From the IMG/VR virus record IMGVR_UViG_3300028840_005764, positions 1 to 64,000 of that record: a DNA stretch of 64,000 nt. One strand, given 5' to 3'. The notes beneath the pieces are model-generated. The model was not told the origin of the DNA. It did no database searches and saw only the letters and a program-made list of their open reading frames with translations. Below, in pieces: positions 16,536 to 24,551 of this stretch (its first letter is position 1; each line of letters starts with the position of its first letter). A program made the position numbers and the translations under genes. The DNA comes from a virus.

Positions 16536-17440
16536 TGGCTACATCACTACATAAAAATCTTGTTGATTCTGAGCTGCACGAGGCCAAAGGTGCGGCAGGT
16601 GCCAGCGTCAACCAAGTGCTGACAGCGGTTGGTGATGGTACCGCAACATTTCAAGATCTAGTTAGTCATGCGTCGACACATGAGGACGGCGGGGCTGATG
16701 AAATTAGTGTTGCTGGGCTCTCTGGCCAGCTGGCTGATGACCAACCGGCATTAGCACATGATTTAGGTGGTTCTAAGCATAATGTTGATACATTGGCTAA
16801 TCTCAATTCAAAAATATCAGATGCCACTTTAGATGATTCAAGTTCTGCACGTACGCCTACAGCGCACGCTTCCACGCATCAAAATGGTGGAGCTGATGAA
16901 ATAAGTGTTGCTGGTTTGAGTGGTACACTTGCAGATGAACAGGATGCAGGAAGTATCAAAGGAGTCACTGTAGACGATACAGACATCGCTGATGGGAAGA
17001 TCCTTAAGTACAATTCGACAAGTGGCAATCTTGAATATGAAGACGAGGGTGGTGCGGGGGCTGTTTTTGGGACGCAGTATCAGCAAGAAGAATCATCTGG
17101 CGAGAGTTCGACCACATCGTCTACGTTCCAGGATAAGTTGTCTTTGACTACACCAACAGTTCCTGCTGGTACTTATCGAGTTGGTTGGACAGCTATGTTT
17201 TCCAATGTAGATAGGGCGGGCGAGGCCCGTCTTTATAATTCTACTGACACTGTGATGCTGGGTGGTCTGAAGCAGTATAGACCAAAAACTTCAGATATAT
17301 ATGAGACGATCACAGACTTTGTCGAGGTAACATTTTCATCCAGTGGTTCAAAAACATTTGTGATTCAATGGCGTGATGTACTCAGTGGTAATACGCAGTC
17401 GATTAAAGAAGCGCGTATTGAATTTTGGAGGATTGTATGA
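16535..17440 (+). CDS. Tail-fibre-like protein with HASTHxDGGADEI repeats
   Basis: This 301-residue protein carries two copies of a segment with HASTHEDGGADEISVAGLSG or HASTHQNGGADEISVAGLSG (from about bases 16668 and 16867), each followed by an L-A-D-x-Q run. This repeat is common in trimeric phage fibres and neighbouring decoration proteins. The C-terminal part (about residues 180-301, starting FGTQYQQEESSGESS) is a beta-sandwich with FVEVTFSSSGSKTFVIQW strands that could be a receptor-binding or C1q/TNF-like head; that fold is only suggested. Start and stop overlap both neighbours, so it belongs to one translational unit. Confidence 0.65.
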   Translation: MATSLHKNLVDSELHEAKGAAGASVNQVLTAVGDGTATFQDLVSHASTHEDGGADEISVAGLSGQLADDQPALAHDLGGSKHNVDTLANLNSKISDATLDDSSSARTPTAHASTHQNGGADEISVAGLSGTLADEQDAGSIKGVTVDDTDIADGKILKYNSTSGNLEYEDEGGAGAVFGTQYQQEESSGESSTTSSTFQDKLSLTTPTVPAGTYRVGWTAMFSNVDRAGEARLYNSTDTVMLGGLKQYRPKTSDIYETITDFVEVTFSSSGSKTFVIQWRDVLSGNTQSIKEARIEFWRIV

Positions 17441-18048
17441 GCTGGTCTAACACGTATTCGGTGTCGGAAGATTTTTCCAATGGTGTTGCGCTTAATAAAT
17501 TTCATGGCGAAATCGTAGCTTTAGAAATTGGTAGTGCAACATTTCAAGGTGTCAATATTGCTGGTGATGATTGCGCAGTCGTCTTTTCCGCGGAACCCTC
17601 TGCGGCCGACAAAGTTCTAGTCGACGGCGCTGTGGCCTCACATGATGGTATACCAGCTCCAGTGTATGAATATGTTACATCTTCTAAGGTTAGCGCCGGT
17701 GTCATCAATATAACTGAAGATGAAGATTGGCAGGATATAGACGGCCAGGTAACGACTGCCGCATTTTTTGTTACTCAAGCGTCAGATGCTCTTGGGAAAT
17801 GGGTTGGTTCGGTAAAAGTAAGTGGTACTGGGGCACAGATACGTGCTATCTGGGCGAGTGATTCCGCAGAGCTAAAAACGCCTCATTCTGTGGCGGATAC
17901 CTCTGGCGCGTGGACACCTATTACGTTTTTCTCTGATGGCGCATTCAAACTAGGCACTGATGATATCGTAATACAAGCAAGATTAAATGGGGCTTCGAGT
18001 TTTCAAATACGCCATAGTTCAGTAACATTTTTGAGGAAATCTGTATAA
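17437..18048 (+). CDS. Beta-sandwich virion protein
   Basis: ATG 17437 overlaps the previous stop and has GGAG six bases before it, so it is preferred to TTG 17425. The 203-residue product begins MSWSNTYSVSEDFSNG and has a C-terminal half (about 100-203) of strands such as GKWVGSVKVSGTGAQIRAIW and DDIVIQARLNGASSFQIR, similar in style to jellyroll fibre tips. No family is recognised. It is the last accessory fibre gene before the receiver-domain gene, with a gap of 4-16 bases depending on which start is used there. Confidence 0.55.
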   Translation: MSWSNTYSVSEDFSNGVALNKFHGEIVALEIGSATFQGVNIAGDDCAVVFSAEPSAADKVLVDGAVASHDGIPAPVYEYVTSSKVSAGVINITEDEDWQDIDGQVTTAAFFVTQASDALGKWVGSVKVSGTGAQIRAIWASDSAELKTPHSVADTSGAWTPITFFSDGAFKLGTDDIVIQARLNGASSFQIRHSSVTFLRKSV

Positions 18049-18064
18049 GTTTATGGGGGCTGTG

Positions 18065-18580
18065 ATGAAGATTTTGATCGTGGAAGATGATCAAGATACC
18101 GCCAGAGCCATGCAAATAGTTTTAGTGAAGTTGGGCAATATAGTTTTTAAATCTAGTACTTTGAAGAATGCTATACATCTATATAAAACACACAGTATTG
18201 ATATAATCATTCTTGATTTGAGTATTTTGGATAGTAGGGGTTTAGAAACAGCTTATACGATTAAAAAATATTTAACTAGAAATACTGTTTTAATTGTTTA
18301 TACCGCTAGACAAGAATTGTTGGACAAATCTTTAGAAATGGGTGTTGATGAATTTTTGGTGAAAGGTGATTTTACACCTCTTGATTTACCTGGGATTATC
18401 GAACAAGCAATAATGAATAAGAGAATGGCTACGGCAGTGGAGAGAAATGAACGCATGTTGAATGGCGAGGAAATTACTCAGCCTGGTGTAGTGCGCGACG
18501 CCGGTAACGTTGGCGATAAACTATTGGAGGTTGCTGAAGAAATAAGATTGACAAGTACTGTTTTGATTGGGGACGGTTAA
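18065..18580 (+). CDS. CheY-like response-regulator receiver protein
   Basis: ATG 18065 (MKILIVEDDQD) is chosen over ATG 18053 because GGGGG lies 5-9 bases before it and receiver domains typically start this way. The 171-residue product has all marks of a receiver domain: acidic pair D8/D9, phospho-acceptor D51 in IIILDLS, T80 in IVYTA and K100 in EFLVKGD, the positions of D12/D13, D57, T87 and K109 in CheY. No DNA-binding output domain follows; residues about 120-171 are a helical tail. No histidine kinase is in the window, so host kinases or small phospho-donors would have to act on it. The next two genes encode a membrane coiled-coil protein and a patatin-like phospholipase, with 4 bases and an overlap between them. 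A signalling protein inside a phage virion operon is unusual. Confidence 0.85.
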   Translation: MKILIVEDDQDTARAMQIVLVKLGNIVFKSSTLKNAIHLYKTHSIDIIILDLSILDSRGLETAYTIKKYLTRNTVLIVYTARQELLDKSLEMGVDEFLVKGDFTPLDLPGIIEQAIMNKRMATAVERNERMLNGEEITQPGVVRDAGNVGDKLLEVAEEIRLTSTVLIGDG

Positions 18581-18584
18581 TACG

Positions 18585-19073
18585 ATGGCATCAAAAGACA
18601 GTGGTATTAGCAGCGCTTTGTTAACTCGAATAGCAGATAGTCTCGAGGAGAATGGTTCTGCGTTGAAAACAGCTCGTGCTGAAAATATGAGGGTAAATGT
18701 ACAGCTTGCTCAATTAACTACAAATCTTGAAACTTTTACTAATTCTGTCAATGCGCGTTTAGATCGACTTGAAGCCAGGATAGAAGGAAATGGTGGCCCT
18801 GGTATCAAAACAAGCGTCGCTTTGTTAATAAAGAGATTAGATGATTTGGAAATCGATGTAAATGGGATAGAAAAAAGTAAGAAGATTAGTGCAGAAAAAC
18901 GAATCGATTCGTTAGAAGCACAGAAAAGGGCGGATAAAAATTTTCGTTGGACTACGTTTATCGCTATTGCTGCTATTTTGATTTCATTATCATCTTCTAT
19001 TGGTAATTGCGCACCGAAAATCGTCAGCATGTTTAGTGAAAAATCGCCACAACCATCTGGAACAACACCGTGA
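18585..19073 (+). CDS. Coiled-coil protein with C-terminal membrane anchor (XhlA-like architecture)
   Basis: ATG 18585 gives a 162-residue product; the in-frame TTG at 18567 would lie in the previous gene. Residues about 10-118 are a charged coiled coil (LARIADSLEEN-like heptads, VNARLDRLEARIEG, KRIDSLEAQKRA). One membrane helix follows (about 122-140, TTFIAIAAILISLSSSIG), then a short tail (about 141-162). Coiled coil plus C-terminal helix is the layout of the XhlA hemolysin/holin-partner family, but no direct family match is claimed. Its stop overlaps the start of the phospholipase gene (GTGA), so the two are coupled. It could anchor a complex at the membrane or link the receiver to the phospholipase; this is inference. 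Confidence 0.65.
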   Translation: MASKDSGISSALLTRIADSLEENGSALKTARAENMRVNVQLAQLTTNLETFTNSVNARLDRLEARIEGNGGPGIKTSVALLIKRLDDLEIDVNGIEKSKKISAEKRIDSLEAQKRADKNFRWTTFIAIAAILISLSSSIGNCAPKIVSMFSEKSPQPSGTTP

Positions 19074-19894
19074 CAGCCTGGGTCTTTGGTGGCGGCTCTT
19101 CACTCATGTACATGCATCTGGGTGCTGCTCAGTGCCTGTACGATCATAATATGACCCCAACTTCTTTGTACGGTGTGTCGGCGGGTGCTATTGCCGCCGC
19201 GTTATTGTCGACCGGCAAGCAACCAAAAGAATTTATCAATGAAGCGAGGAAATTATTACCTTCCAAAATGTTAAGTTTTAACTGGAAATTTTTTTTTGGT
19301 GATAAAGGTTTTTTACATTTCAGAAAAATGGAGAAAATGCTTACTCCATATGTGCCAGATAATTTCGCACACGCCAAGATACCACTAACAATTGTCACAA
19401 CTGATTATAAAGCAAAAAGGGAAAAGATATTTTCTTGTAGTGATAAACCAAAAACTTCAGTAACAAAAGCTTGTAGAGCGTCTTGTAGTATTCCAATTCT
19501 TTTTGCTCCAGTAAAAATAGGCCAAGAATTAGTTGACGGCGGTGTGGTAAATCATCTCCCAGTAAATCTTCCATCTACGCCGTCTATTGGCTTCCGTCTT
19601 GTTTCAGATACCCGCGCTAGTCGTAAACCGTCGTTTATTCTGAGATTGTTAACATTTGGATGGATAACTTTTATTAGTAGTATATTGAGTTGTTTTATTC
19701 ATACCATAGAAAGATTACATATTGATGATGCAATATTTACTAATGTTATTACATTGACAGCGCCGTGGAACTCATTAGATTTATGGGGCCTTGATGATGA
19801 GGTGATTGATAAACTATATAATATTGGATACAATACAGTTGAAGAAAAATTTCAAAGTGGTTGGAAATTTGACAGTAGGATTTCGTTTATTTAG
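19070..19894 (+). CDS. Patatin-like phospholipase
   Basis: The gene begins with GTG overlapping the previous TGA. The 274-residue product shows the patatin signature: oxyanion loop FGGGSS (residues 6-11), nucleophile Ser37 in GVSAG (35-39), the ACRASCSIPILFAPV block (134-148) and the catalytic Asp156 in VDGGVVNHLP. The first loop reads GGGSS rather than the usual GGGxRG. Patatin phospholipases cleave acyl chains of membrane lipids. A hydrophobic stretch at about 188-211 may bind membrane. A full catalytic dyad argues for an active enzyme. The family is known from bacterial defence effectors and secreted toxins; here it lies in a phage operon behind a receiver protein. Role: lysis, membrane remodelling or superinfection control, all unproven. 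Confidence 0.88.
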   Translation: MTAWVFGGGSSLMYMHLGAAQCLYDHNMTPTSLYGVSAGAIAAALLSTGKQPKEFINEARKLLPSKMLSFNWKFFFGDKGFLHFRKMEKMLTPYVPDNFAHAKIPLTIVTTDYKAKREKIFSCSDKPKTSVTKACRASCSIPILFAPVKIGQELVDGGVVNHLPVNLPSTPSIGFRLVSDTRASRKPSFILRLLTFGWITFISSILSCFIHTIERLHIDDAIFTNVITLTAPWNSLDLWGLDDEVIDKLYNIGYNTVEEKFQSGWKFDSRISFI

Positions 19895-19902
19895 GAGAAG
19901 AA

Positions 19903-21090
19903 ATGGCGCTTATACGCATTACAATAGATATCAAAGAAGACGTTGACATTGCCCTTATCCATTTCGATAAGATTCAGGTATGGCGTGCTGAAACGCGGTG
20001 GGGTGCATATACCGAAGCCACGTCGCCGGCAACTCGCATTGACCTTGCGACAGATCAACAGATTTATGATTTTGATGATTATGATAGTTCTGAATTCTTC
20101 TGGTATCGGTGGAGATTCTATAACAGCACTGGAGCCGCCGGCAACTACTCAGAACCATTTCAGGGGTATACTCCTGGCACCACGTACTGTAGCTATGAAA
20201 ATATGAAACGGATTTTGAATACTGGCTATACTTCTGGCAAGATTCGTTTTTCTGACGCATTCAAGAATTTGCGTAAGGCCAATGACGAGCAAGATGTTGA
20301 TCTCACAACAGTGACGATTGGTCCTAGCTACTACGGGCAAGAGGACTTCGCTATCACCTTCTTAGACGCAACCAATTTCAAAGTTGAGGTTGGTGAAGGT
20401 CATCAGCTTGCCATGCGTCTGATTGGAACTGGCGACATTTCTACAGACTTTGTGGCAGATGACTATTCTGTTCGTATCAAGGCCAGTGACTGGAGTGGTG
20501 TACCGGTCGCTGGCGATCAGATCTTGTTTACAACAGATAGTCATATGTCGATGAATGATGCTGTGCAATTTATAAATGATGCTGAAATTTTTGCAGATAT
20601 GATAATTGAGGAAAATATTGGTTTTACAGAGTTGAAAAGAGATGAACTTCGTTTTGCTAGAGACGAAGTACCAAAAGGCGTGCGTCAGGCCACGGCGAGA
20701 ATAGCCGCATTTTTCATCTATAGTTCAATCTATCATCAACAATCAATTCCAGGTCTTCCGAACAATATCAACGATATCTCGAATGCCGATCGCCGTGATG
20801 ATCTCAGTAGTTGGATTGAGCAGGCGAAACGTTATCTGCAAGGATTCATCAAAAAGTACAGCATGTTCTTCGACCCAGAAACAGGAGACGCCGTCACTAC
20901 CGCCCCTCGTTGGCAGTCAATGGACACGCTTTTTGATGGTGTTGGTGTTTATGGCGTCGGCGAAGGTCTCAAGCTCCCTGCCTTGGATGAGTTCAAGGAG
21001 CAGACTGATATGAGCTACGCCGGGTTACTCGACTGGGATTTATTGGAATATTATATTTGGAATAGTTGGGATAATTCTGGATTGGAATAA
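19903..21090 (+). CDS. Probable neck/head-tail adaptor with N-terminal Fn3-like domain
   Basis: This 395-residue protein has an AGGAGAAGA ribosome site. Residues 1 to about 95 look like a fibronectin-like domain (IQVWRAETRWGAYTEAT, FFWYRWRFYNSTGA). From about residue 100 the chain is YCSYENMKRILNTG, a beta-rich insert, then helices (MNDAVQFINDAEIFADMIIE, QATARIAAFFIYSSIYHQQ, DLSSWIEQAKRYLQGFIKKY) like those of gp6/gp15-type head-tail adaptors. It is the first of four genes leading to the tail tube, where such adaptors are encoded. Function is by order and helical pattern. Confidence 0.55.
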   Translation: MALIRITIDIKEDVDIALIHFDKIQVWRAETRWGAYTEATSPATRIDLATDQQIYDFDDYDSSEFFWYRWRFYNSTGAAGNYSEPFQGYTPGTTYCSYENMKRILNTGYTSGKIRFSDAFKNLRKANDEQDVDLTTVTIGPSYYGQEDFAITFLDATNFKVEVGEGHQLAMRLIGTGDISTDFVADDYSVRIKASDWSGVPVAGDQILFTTDSHMSMNDAVQFINDAEIFADMIIEENIGFTELKRDELRFARDEVPKGVRQATARIAAFFIYSSIYHQQSIPGLPNNINDISNADRRDDLSSWIEQAKRYLQGFIKKYSMFFDPETGDAVTTAPRWQSMDTLFDGVGVYGVGEGLKLPALDEFKEQTDMSYAGLLDWDLLEYYIWNSWDNSGLE

Positions 21091-21096
21091 CGTAAT

Positions 21097-21714
21097 ATGT
21101 TTAATATAGAAACAAATTTTGATGAATTCATCAAGTCAATTGATGATGCAATATTGGCGTTACAAAAAGTCGATGGGCTGTTTGGTACTCCAGCTTTTAA
21201 GACTTTTATAAATAAGTTATTTCGTGATGTAAAGGATATGTTTTTAAAGAATATCAATGATTGGAAAGTTGGTGAAATCGATGTGCAATCGGACAGATGG
21301 GAATCAACTAAACAGATTTTGATGGATAAGCCTTTGGAGAAATATGAAGAAATTCTTATTTCACGTGGTTATCCAGCAAGTTATATGCAACGCACGAGTC
21401 AAAAACCAGAGAAAGTTAAGTCTTCTGAGCCGTGGAAAGCCACGGAATTCATGTCTGATGATTTGATCAAAGGTGTGAACGCGCCAATGAATGTAGAATC
21501 TAGTGAAAATAAATTGACACTTACTTTCTCATCAAGTTTTAGAAATTTTCTTGAAAACTATCCATTAATAGTTGATGAACAAATTATGCAAGAATCACAA
21601 GGCCAATATAGTTTATTGCAATTATATGACGAACAGCGTACAAAGTTGATGTCGGAATTTATGGAAATAGTACCTAAAATCATAGATCAAATATTCGCTG
21701 AGGCGAGCAGATGA
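21097..21714 (+). CDS. Probable neck/tail-completion protein
   Basis: This 205-residue protein occupies the slot of the HK97 gp10-like neck protein, just before a tail-terminator-like gene. It starts with helices (FDEFIKSIDDAILALQ, PAFKTFINKLFRDVKDMFL), then a segment around DRWESTKQILMDK and a beta hairpin (NKLTLTFSSSFRNFLE), ending in a helix. Such an order, helix plus a long basic loop plus strands, is typical of neck ring proteins that join head and tail. No family is firmly recognised. The AT-rich codons contrast with the tail tube gene downstream. It overlaps the next gene by four bases (ATGA). Confidence 0.5.
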   Translation: MFNIETNFDEFIKSIDDAILALQKVDGLFGTPAFKTFINKLFRDVKDMFLKNINDWKVGEIDVQSDRWESTKQILMDKPLEKYEEILISRGYPASYMQRTSQKPEKVKSSEPWKATEFMSDDLIKGVNAPMNVESSENKLTLTFSSSFRNFLENYPLIVDEQIMQESQGQYSLLQLYDEQRTKLMSEFMEIVPKIIDQIFAEASR

Positions 21715-22223
21715 CGCAAGATAGGCCTACAGCTCATCTCATCAAGACTGGCAATTATTTTGCTGATGGTGTCAACAATATCGTTGAGATTCTTGAACGC
21801 GAACAGCGCGAGGATACAGAACAGAAACTGACATATCTCAATGGTGTACTCAAAATCCACGATGAAGATATTCTACTCATTCCCAAAACCCCATGCATTG
21901 CTGTTTCCTTCGAGGGTTTTGAAGAGATAATCCACACCATAGGAAAAAGACAAGTAACAGTCGAAACAACATTACTTATAAACACCTACTATTACCACCA
22001 AGAAATAAGCAGAGAAATAAGAAAAAAAGAGATAAGAGACGCAATGTGGGAGCTTGCTCGTATCTTGCGACGCAATTCGGATTTGAACGGGCTCAGTTCG
22101 AAGGGTGCGCAGATACCGTCGGGCGAAGTGATGTCTCGGTTGCGGCAGAATGGCGCTTTTTCTGGGGGATTGATCAGGATGCAAGTCCCAATTCTCCACC
22201 AATCGAGGAGAGGAGTCTCTTAG
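21711..22223 (+). CDS. Probable tail terminator protein
   Basis: This 170-residue protein begins in an ATGA overlap and lies directly before the tail tube gene, where gpU-type terminators are encoded. The order is a helix (GVNNIVEILEREQREDTEQ), a strand (LLIPKTPCIAVSF), then ITHxGKRQVTVETTLLINTYYY-like strands, a helix (REIRKKEIRDAMWELARIL) and a final strand. This alternating alpha/beta pattern fits terminators that cap the tail tube and set its final length together with the tape measure protein. Assignment is from order and secondary structure pattern. Confidence 0.55.
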   Translation: MTQDRPTAHLIKTGNYFADGVNNIVEILEREQREDTEQKLTYLNGVLKIHDEDILLIPKTPCIAVSFEGFEEIIHTIGKRQVTVETTLLINTYYYHQEISREIRKKEIRDAMWELARILRRNSDLNGLSSKGAQIPSGEVMSRLRQNGAFSGGLIRMQVPILHQSRRGVS

Positions 22224-22236
22224 AGGAGTCAAAAAC

Positions 22237-24186
22237 ATGGGTAGCTTCGGACGCATCGCAATCGGTGCCCGTGGCCAGCTGTCCTATGCTGAAGAGCTGG
22301 ACGCGCTTGGCTGGGGTGAACCGATTCCACCGACCCAACGGGTTGACTTCCTTACCGAGTCGTTCAACAACGAAATCGGTAACCTCCTGTCGGAGGCGCT
22401 CAACCCATCGCGCGGTATCTCGAAGCGTGTCCGTGGTGTCAGCAACATCAGCGGCGACGTCGCTGTGGAGCAGAACACTACCGGGTATGAAACCTGGTAC
22501 AAACACGCATTCGGTGATTCCGTTACCATCAACAAGTGCGACGGTGGTGTGCGCACGCAAGTCACAGCAGATTATTCCGGCGGTGCCGGTGATATTTCTG
22601 TTGGCGACACAAGTGCATTCGACGACGGTGCTGGTGATTGGGACCTGGTCGCGGTCTACAAGGATTCGACCACAGGTTTGCTCACGACCCAGGCGCTGGA
22701 GTACAGCGCGAAAGCCGCCTCACCAGCCACCTTCACACTCACCGGAAGTCCCACAGCCATCCCGCAGGGCGCATGGATCATGCAGACCTACGGCGGTGGT
22801 TCCGCGTACTGGGACAGCGTCTACACCCACTACATCGAGGCGGCTGCCGTTCTCCCGACCGGCATGACGTTTGAGGTGGGTCGTGACGTGGCTTTCTTCG
22901 TGTACTCGGGTTGCAAGTTCAACACCGTGGAGAACACCTTCACGGCTCAGGAGATCTTGCAGGCCACCTTCGGTACCATCGGACGAGCTGAGTACAGTGG
23001 CGCCGATCTGCTTGTCGCAACGACCGACACGACCACTGAACTCGAGCTGAAGAACTACTACCTCGACTACTACAACGCGTCAGGCGCCATCGGCTACGCG
23101 TTTGCAGACGATGGTGGTGTGTTCACAGACGAGACCTCAGCAGCGAATGACGACACAGCCGATGACGTCACGTTGCTGCCGGCGGCTGTTGCAGCCAACG
23201 ATGCCTTTTACTTCGGCTCGGATGACGTGTTCACCGCGCTGGAAGTGATCATCAGCACGCCGGCAGCTACACCAGTCGGTTGGACTGTGGATTGGGAGTA
23301 CTACGACGGTAGCGCATGGACGACGTTGCCGTTCCTGGTTCAGGAGTTGGAGACGCTGGAAGAGGCGGCAGGCACCTACGTGAACACGTGGAATGCACCT
23401 GCCGACTGGACCGCGACCACGGTCAATGCGCAGTCTGCGTACTGGGTCCGTGCGAATCTCAGCGCTGCAACGTCTGGTGCTGGCCCGCTTGCACAGCGTG
23501 TCTACACCGGTCCTGGAATCGTTGGTTTCGGCAAGAGCGGGACGATCCAGGTGGGCTCGGAGAACGAGATCACGTACTCCGGCACCGAAGTCTCGATCAC
23601 CGCGGGCACCGCGAAGCTCCTGACCGTCTCGAACTGGGCTTCTGGCTCGACACACGCGATCGACGAGCCCGTGGCGCCTCAGGTGACATGGGGTTCAGAT
23701 GTTGCGGAACCGACCGCGACAGACCCGCTGTCTTCGTTCCAGGCCGCGGTGTACATCGATGGCGTGGCGCAAGAGGTGTTGAGCGCGACTTGGACGTTGA
23801 ACAACAACTTGTTCACGGACAAGTACCAGCTCGGTGATCGCTTCCGCGCTGGTCTCCCGGAGCAGCAACGTACGGTCGAGGGTTCGTTGAACGTGGAGTT
23901 CGACGACATGATCCTCTACCACAAGTACGTCAACGGTACGGCTGCGTTTCTCGAGATTCGGTGTGTGGACGACGGCTATCAGATCGACGATTCAGCACCG
24001 GCTGGATTTGAGGTCTATGGCCAGAAGCACTGCATTCTGCCGAACATCGAGTACACAGGCACTACACCGCAAATTGGAGGACCTGACCAGATCACACACG
24101 ACATGCCGTTCACCGCTCTCATCGACAGCACGAACGACATGAACGAAATCGCCGTGATCTTCGTCAATGACCGTGCTACTATCTAG
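22237..24186 (+). CDS. Tail tube (major tail) protein with extra domains
   Basis: This 649-residue protein begins FGRIAIGARGQLSYAEE and has QRVDFLTESFNNEIGNLLSE and RGVSNISGDVAVEQ, the conserved opening of phage tail tube proteins. The C-terminal part returns to the tube pattern (YIDGVAQEVLSATWTLNNNL and RTVEGSLNVEFDD). Between them, about residues 285-430, lies an inserted sandwich domain with WEYYDGSAWTTLPF, W-x-x-P-A-D-W and AYWVRANLSA, a module also common in other fibre proteins. Tube proteins are usually nearer 200-400 residues. Codon use is very GC-rich and C-ending, as in the capsid gene, so high expression is likely. Start: ATG 22237, 13 bases after the previous stop. Confidence 0.85.
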   Translation: MGSFGRIAIGARGQLSYAEELDALGWGEPIPPTQRVDFLTESFNNEIGNLLSEALNPSRGISKRVRGVSNISGDVAVEQNTTGYETWYKHAFGDSVTINKCDGGVRTQVTADYSGGAGDISVGDTSAFDDGAGDWDLVAVYKDSTTGLLTTQALEYSAKAASPATFTLTGSPTAIPQGAWIMQTYGGGSAYWDSVYTHYIEAAAVLPTGMTFEVGRDVAFFVYSGCKFNTVENTFTAQEILQATFGTIGRAEYSGADLLVATTDTTTELELKNYYLDYYNASGAIGYAFADDGGVFTDETSAANDDTADDVTLLPAAVAANDAFYFGSDDVFTALEVIISTPAATPVGWTVDWEYYDGSAWTTLPFLVQELETLEEAAGTYVNTWNAPADWTATTVNAQSAYWVRANLSAATSGAGPLAQRVYTGPGIVGFGKSGTIQVGSENEITYSGTEVSITAGTAKLLTVSNWASGSTHAIDEPVAPQVTWGSDVAEPTATDPLSSFQAAVYIDGVAQEVLSATWTLNNNLFTDKYQLGDRFRAGLPEQQRTVEGSLNVEFDDMILYHKYVNGTAAFLEIRCVDDGYQIDDSAPAGFEVYGQKHCILPNIEYTGTTPQIGGPDQITHDMPFTALIDSTNDMNEIAVIFVNDRATI

Positions 24187-24221
24187 TGGCCGTCATCACT
24201 CTCCCGTGAGCGTCGCCATGT

Positions 24222-24283
24222 GACCGGGGGCTTGTTGGCATAAGCCTCTCACCCCCCCAGAGGCCGTTAGCAAGCCCCCGGTC
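24222..24283 (+). terminator. Nested GC-rich stem-loop after the tail tube gene
   Basis: GACCGGGGGCTTG (24222-24234) and CAAGCCCCCGGTC (24271-24283) are perfect 13-base complements. The 36-base loop holds a second stem GCCTCT/AGAGGC (24244-24249 and 24259-24264). No T tract follows, so it may act as an mRNA 3' protector, a partial stop or an RNA element rather than a complete terminator. Confidence 0.55.
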
Positions 24284-24302
24284 GCTCCCCCTCAACAACA
24301 AA

Positions 24303-24551
24303 ATGGGCATCATAACCAAAATATCTTTTTATTTGGCAATCATATTTTATTTGCCAGTAATAATACTGGCACATTTCTATAATTTTATTGCAAGAGTTTT
24401 GATTAAATCGGGATTGAAAAAATATGGAATACTAGGTGGCAGAAGATCTCAAATTGCCTTGAAGCTCAATAAAAAGGCTCATATAATCATGCGTGCAGTG
24501 TCGGTAGATACTGTAAGTTATACAACACAGATAAAAGACGAGGAGATAATT
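24303..24551 (+). other. AT-rich hydrophobic in-frame extension before the chaperone gene
   Basis: ATG 24303 opens a frame that runs without stop into the tail chaperone at 24552. It would add 83 residues: two hydrophobic runs (ISFYLAIIFYLPVIILAHFY) and a basic region (LKKYGILGGRRSQ). No ribosome site precedes it, and composition is far more AT-rich than the downstream gene. It could be a small membrane product joined by chance, a longer chaperone form, or non-coding. The chaperone start at 24552 is much better supported. Confidence 0.35.
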
